A stretch of 33,451 nt of DNA from Lachnospiraceae bacterium (GTDB taxonomy: Bacteria > Bacillota > Clostridia > Lachnospirales > Lachnospiraceae). Below are positions 32,543-33,451 of this stretch, in pieces. The position numbers were made by a program, and so were the translations under genes. Numbering within the stretch: the stretch's first letter is position 1; the number at the start of each line of letters is the position of its first letter. The DNA is taken from positions 1-33,451 of the forward strand of contig JAUNGD010000039.1 in the NCBI GenBank assembly GCA_030524705.1, in the 5' to 3' direction. The notes under the pieces are model-generated. The model saw nothing but the letters and a program-made list of their open reading frames with translations, had not been told where the DNA came from and did not search any database.

Positions 32543-33420
32543 TGAAATCCAAAGGCGCACAGGAGAGAAAACGGACATTTCTCTTAATCACGATTCCGGT
32601 AATCGCATTGTTCTTCTGTTTCAATACGTTGCCGCTGATCAAAGGCTTTATCTACAGCTTTACAAACTTTAAGGGCTACGGTTCCTATGAATGGGTGGGC
32701 CTGCGTAACTACAAGGATCTTTTCGGAGACGCCAGAGTAGGAAAATCCTATCTGTTTACCTTCAAATACGCTCTTGTAGGTACGATCGTTACAAACGTAA
32801 TCAGTCTGATCCTTGCACTGGGACTGAACAGCAAGATTAAAGCAAAGAGTGCCCTGCGCGGTATTTACTTTATCCCGAACGTTCTCGGCGGACTGGTTAT
32901 CGGTTATATTTTCAGCTTTATCTTTACGTATGTGCTTCCGGCTGTCGGCCAGAACCTGGGTATTGAGTTCCTCAGCAGCAGCATGCTTTCCAATACGGGT
33001 ACGGCATGGATCGCCATTGTGATCGTCGGATGCTGGCAGGCGATTGCTATGAATACGATCATCTATATTTCAGGTCTTCAGACGGTTCCGGAGGATGTAT
33101 ATGAAGCTGGTTCCCTGGACGGCGTTACCGGCTGGAAGAAATTCAAATATCTGACCTTCCCGCTGATCATTCCGTTCTTCTCCACAAACATGGTACTGTC
33201 CATGAAGAACTTCCTGATGGTATTCGATCAGATCATGGCATTGACCAAGGGCGGCCCGTCCCAGAGTACGGAGTCTATCTCATACCTGATCTACAACAAT
33301 GGTATGAGCGGCGGACAGTTCGGTTTCCAGAGTGCCAACGCATTCGTATTCTTCGTAATGATCGTTGCAATTTCTGTATTCCAGATGACAGTTACAAATA
33401 AGAAGGAGGAGCAGTTATGA
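32542..33420 (+). CDS. Sugar ABC transporter permease (MsmF/MalF type)
   Basis: A 292-residue permease with six hydrophobic segments and the EAA cytoplasmic loop from Glu188 (EAGSLDGVTGWKKFKYLTFPL), which docks on the ATPase. The length and the YSFTNFKGYGSYEWVGL N-terminal region fit the first permease of carbohydrate uptake-1 family importers. Its start codon overlaps the stop of the binding-protein gene by 1 bp. It overlaps the next permease by 4 bp. Confidence 0.93.
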   Translation: MKSKGAQERKRTFLLITIPVIALFFCFNTLPLIKGFIYSFTNFKGYGSYEWVGLRNYKDLFGDARVGKSYLFTFKYALVGTIVTNVISLILALGLNSKIKAKSALRGIYFIPNVLGGLVIGYIFSFIFTYVLPAVGQNLGIEFLSSSMLSNTGTAWIAIVIVGCWQAIAMNTIIYISGLQTVPEDVYEAGSLDGVTGWKKFKYLTFPLIIPFFSTNMVLSMKNFLMVFDQIMALTKGGPSQSTESISYLIYNNGMSGGQFGFQSANAFVFFVMIVAISVFQMTVTNKKEEQL

Positions 33421-33451
33421 CACAGGTTAGAGATAAGAAAAAATATAACTG
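33417..33451 (+). CDS. Second sugar ABC transporter permease (MsmG/MalG type), 5' end only
   Basis: Only about 11 codons (MTQVRDKKKYN) are in the window. AAGGAGGAG precedes ATG 33417, which overlaps the first permease stop by 4 bp. Position and the usual gene order make this the partner permease; no domain is visible, so the identity rests on context. Confidence 0.65.
   Translation, partial: MTQVRDKKKYN

Noticed and set aside
1-33451. Mobile element or recent horizontal island borders
   Set aside because: No transposase, integrase, att-like repeats or tRNA were seen, and base composition does not shift sharply by eye at the decoration cluster.

Overview
The window looks like chromosomal DNA of a gut-type Clostridia, most likely a Lachnospiraceae (Blautia/Dorea-like) genome. 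The evidence is strong GGAGG-type ribosome sites, tight co-directional gene runs, a QueH-type queuosine enzyme, an archaeal/fungal-type Asd, a topB / topoisomerase IV-like neighbourhood and a DexB-like isomaltooligosaccharide locus. I see no transposase, integrase, phage gene, tRNA, rRNA or CRISPR array. The taxonomic call is inference from gene content.

Layout. (1) 1-1416: end of a NitT/TauT/SsuB-type ABC transporter operon (ATPase without its N-terminus, then a permease). (2) 1429-2076, minus strand: queH. (3) 2305-15155: a long co-directional run of 14 genes with overlaps or gaps under about 65 bp. It contains a split transketolase pair, an FkbH-like HAD protein, an acyl carrier protein, a MaoC-type hydratase, an MBOAT acyltransferase, a DltD/SGNH-like membrane protein, an SDR, a GtrB-like GT2, a GT-C-like membrane protein, an FdtA/QdtA-type sugar ketoisomerase, a DegT aminotransferase, a GtrA-like flippase candidate and a GNAT acyltransferase. 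(4) 15347-18373: another large GT-C-like membrane protein behind its own good promoter, then a secreted FnIII-FnIII-YkuD L,D-transpeptidase, closed by a clear terminator. (5) 18546-21149: argH and asd, each with a recognisable promoter. (6) 21275-28450: topB, a hexapeptide-repeat protein, and a type II topoisomerase B/A pair, probably parE/parC. (7) 28501-33451: a minus-strand AraC regulator divergent from a GH13 glucan 1,6-alpha-glucosidase and a carbohydrate ABC importer that runs off the window.

How they may work together. Region 3 reads as a cell-surface decoration system with two arms. The first arm resembles a dlt operon in logic: a carrier-protein charging enzyme, a carrier protein, an MBOAT and an SGNH protein. 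The charging enzyme is an FkbH-like HAD protein (a family that loads glyceryl from bisphosphoglycerate onto carriers) instead of DltA. This suggests export of a glyceryl or other hydroxyacyl group onto a wall polymer. The second arm makes a nucleotide-linked 3-amino-3,6-dideoxyhexose, acylates it, and probably attaches it outside the membrane through a GtrA/GtrB/GT-C route. The window has no Wzx/Wzy, TagGH or dTDP-sugar starter genes (rmlA/rmlB), so it looks like a modification island relying on precursors made elsewhere. Region 7 is a self-contained isomaltooligosaccharide uptake and hydrolysis unit whose promoter carries a tandem repeat placed where an AraC activator would bind.
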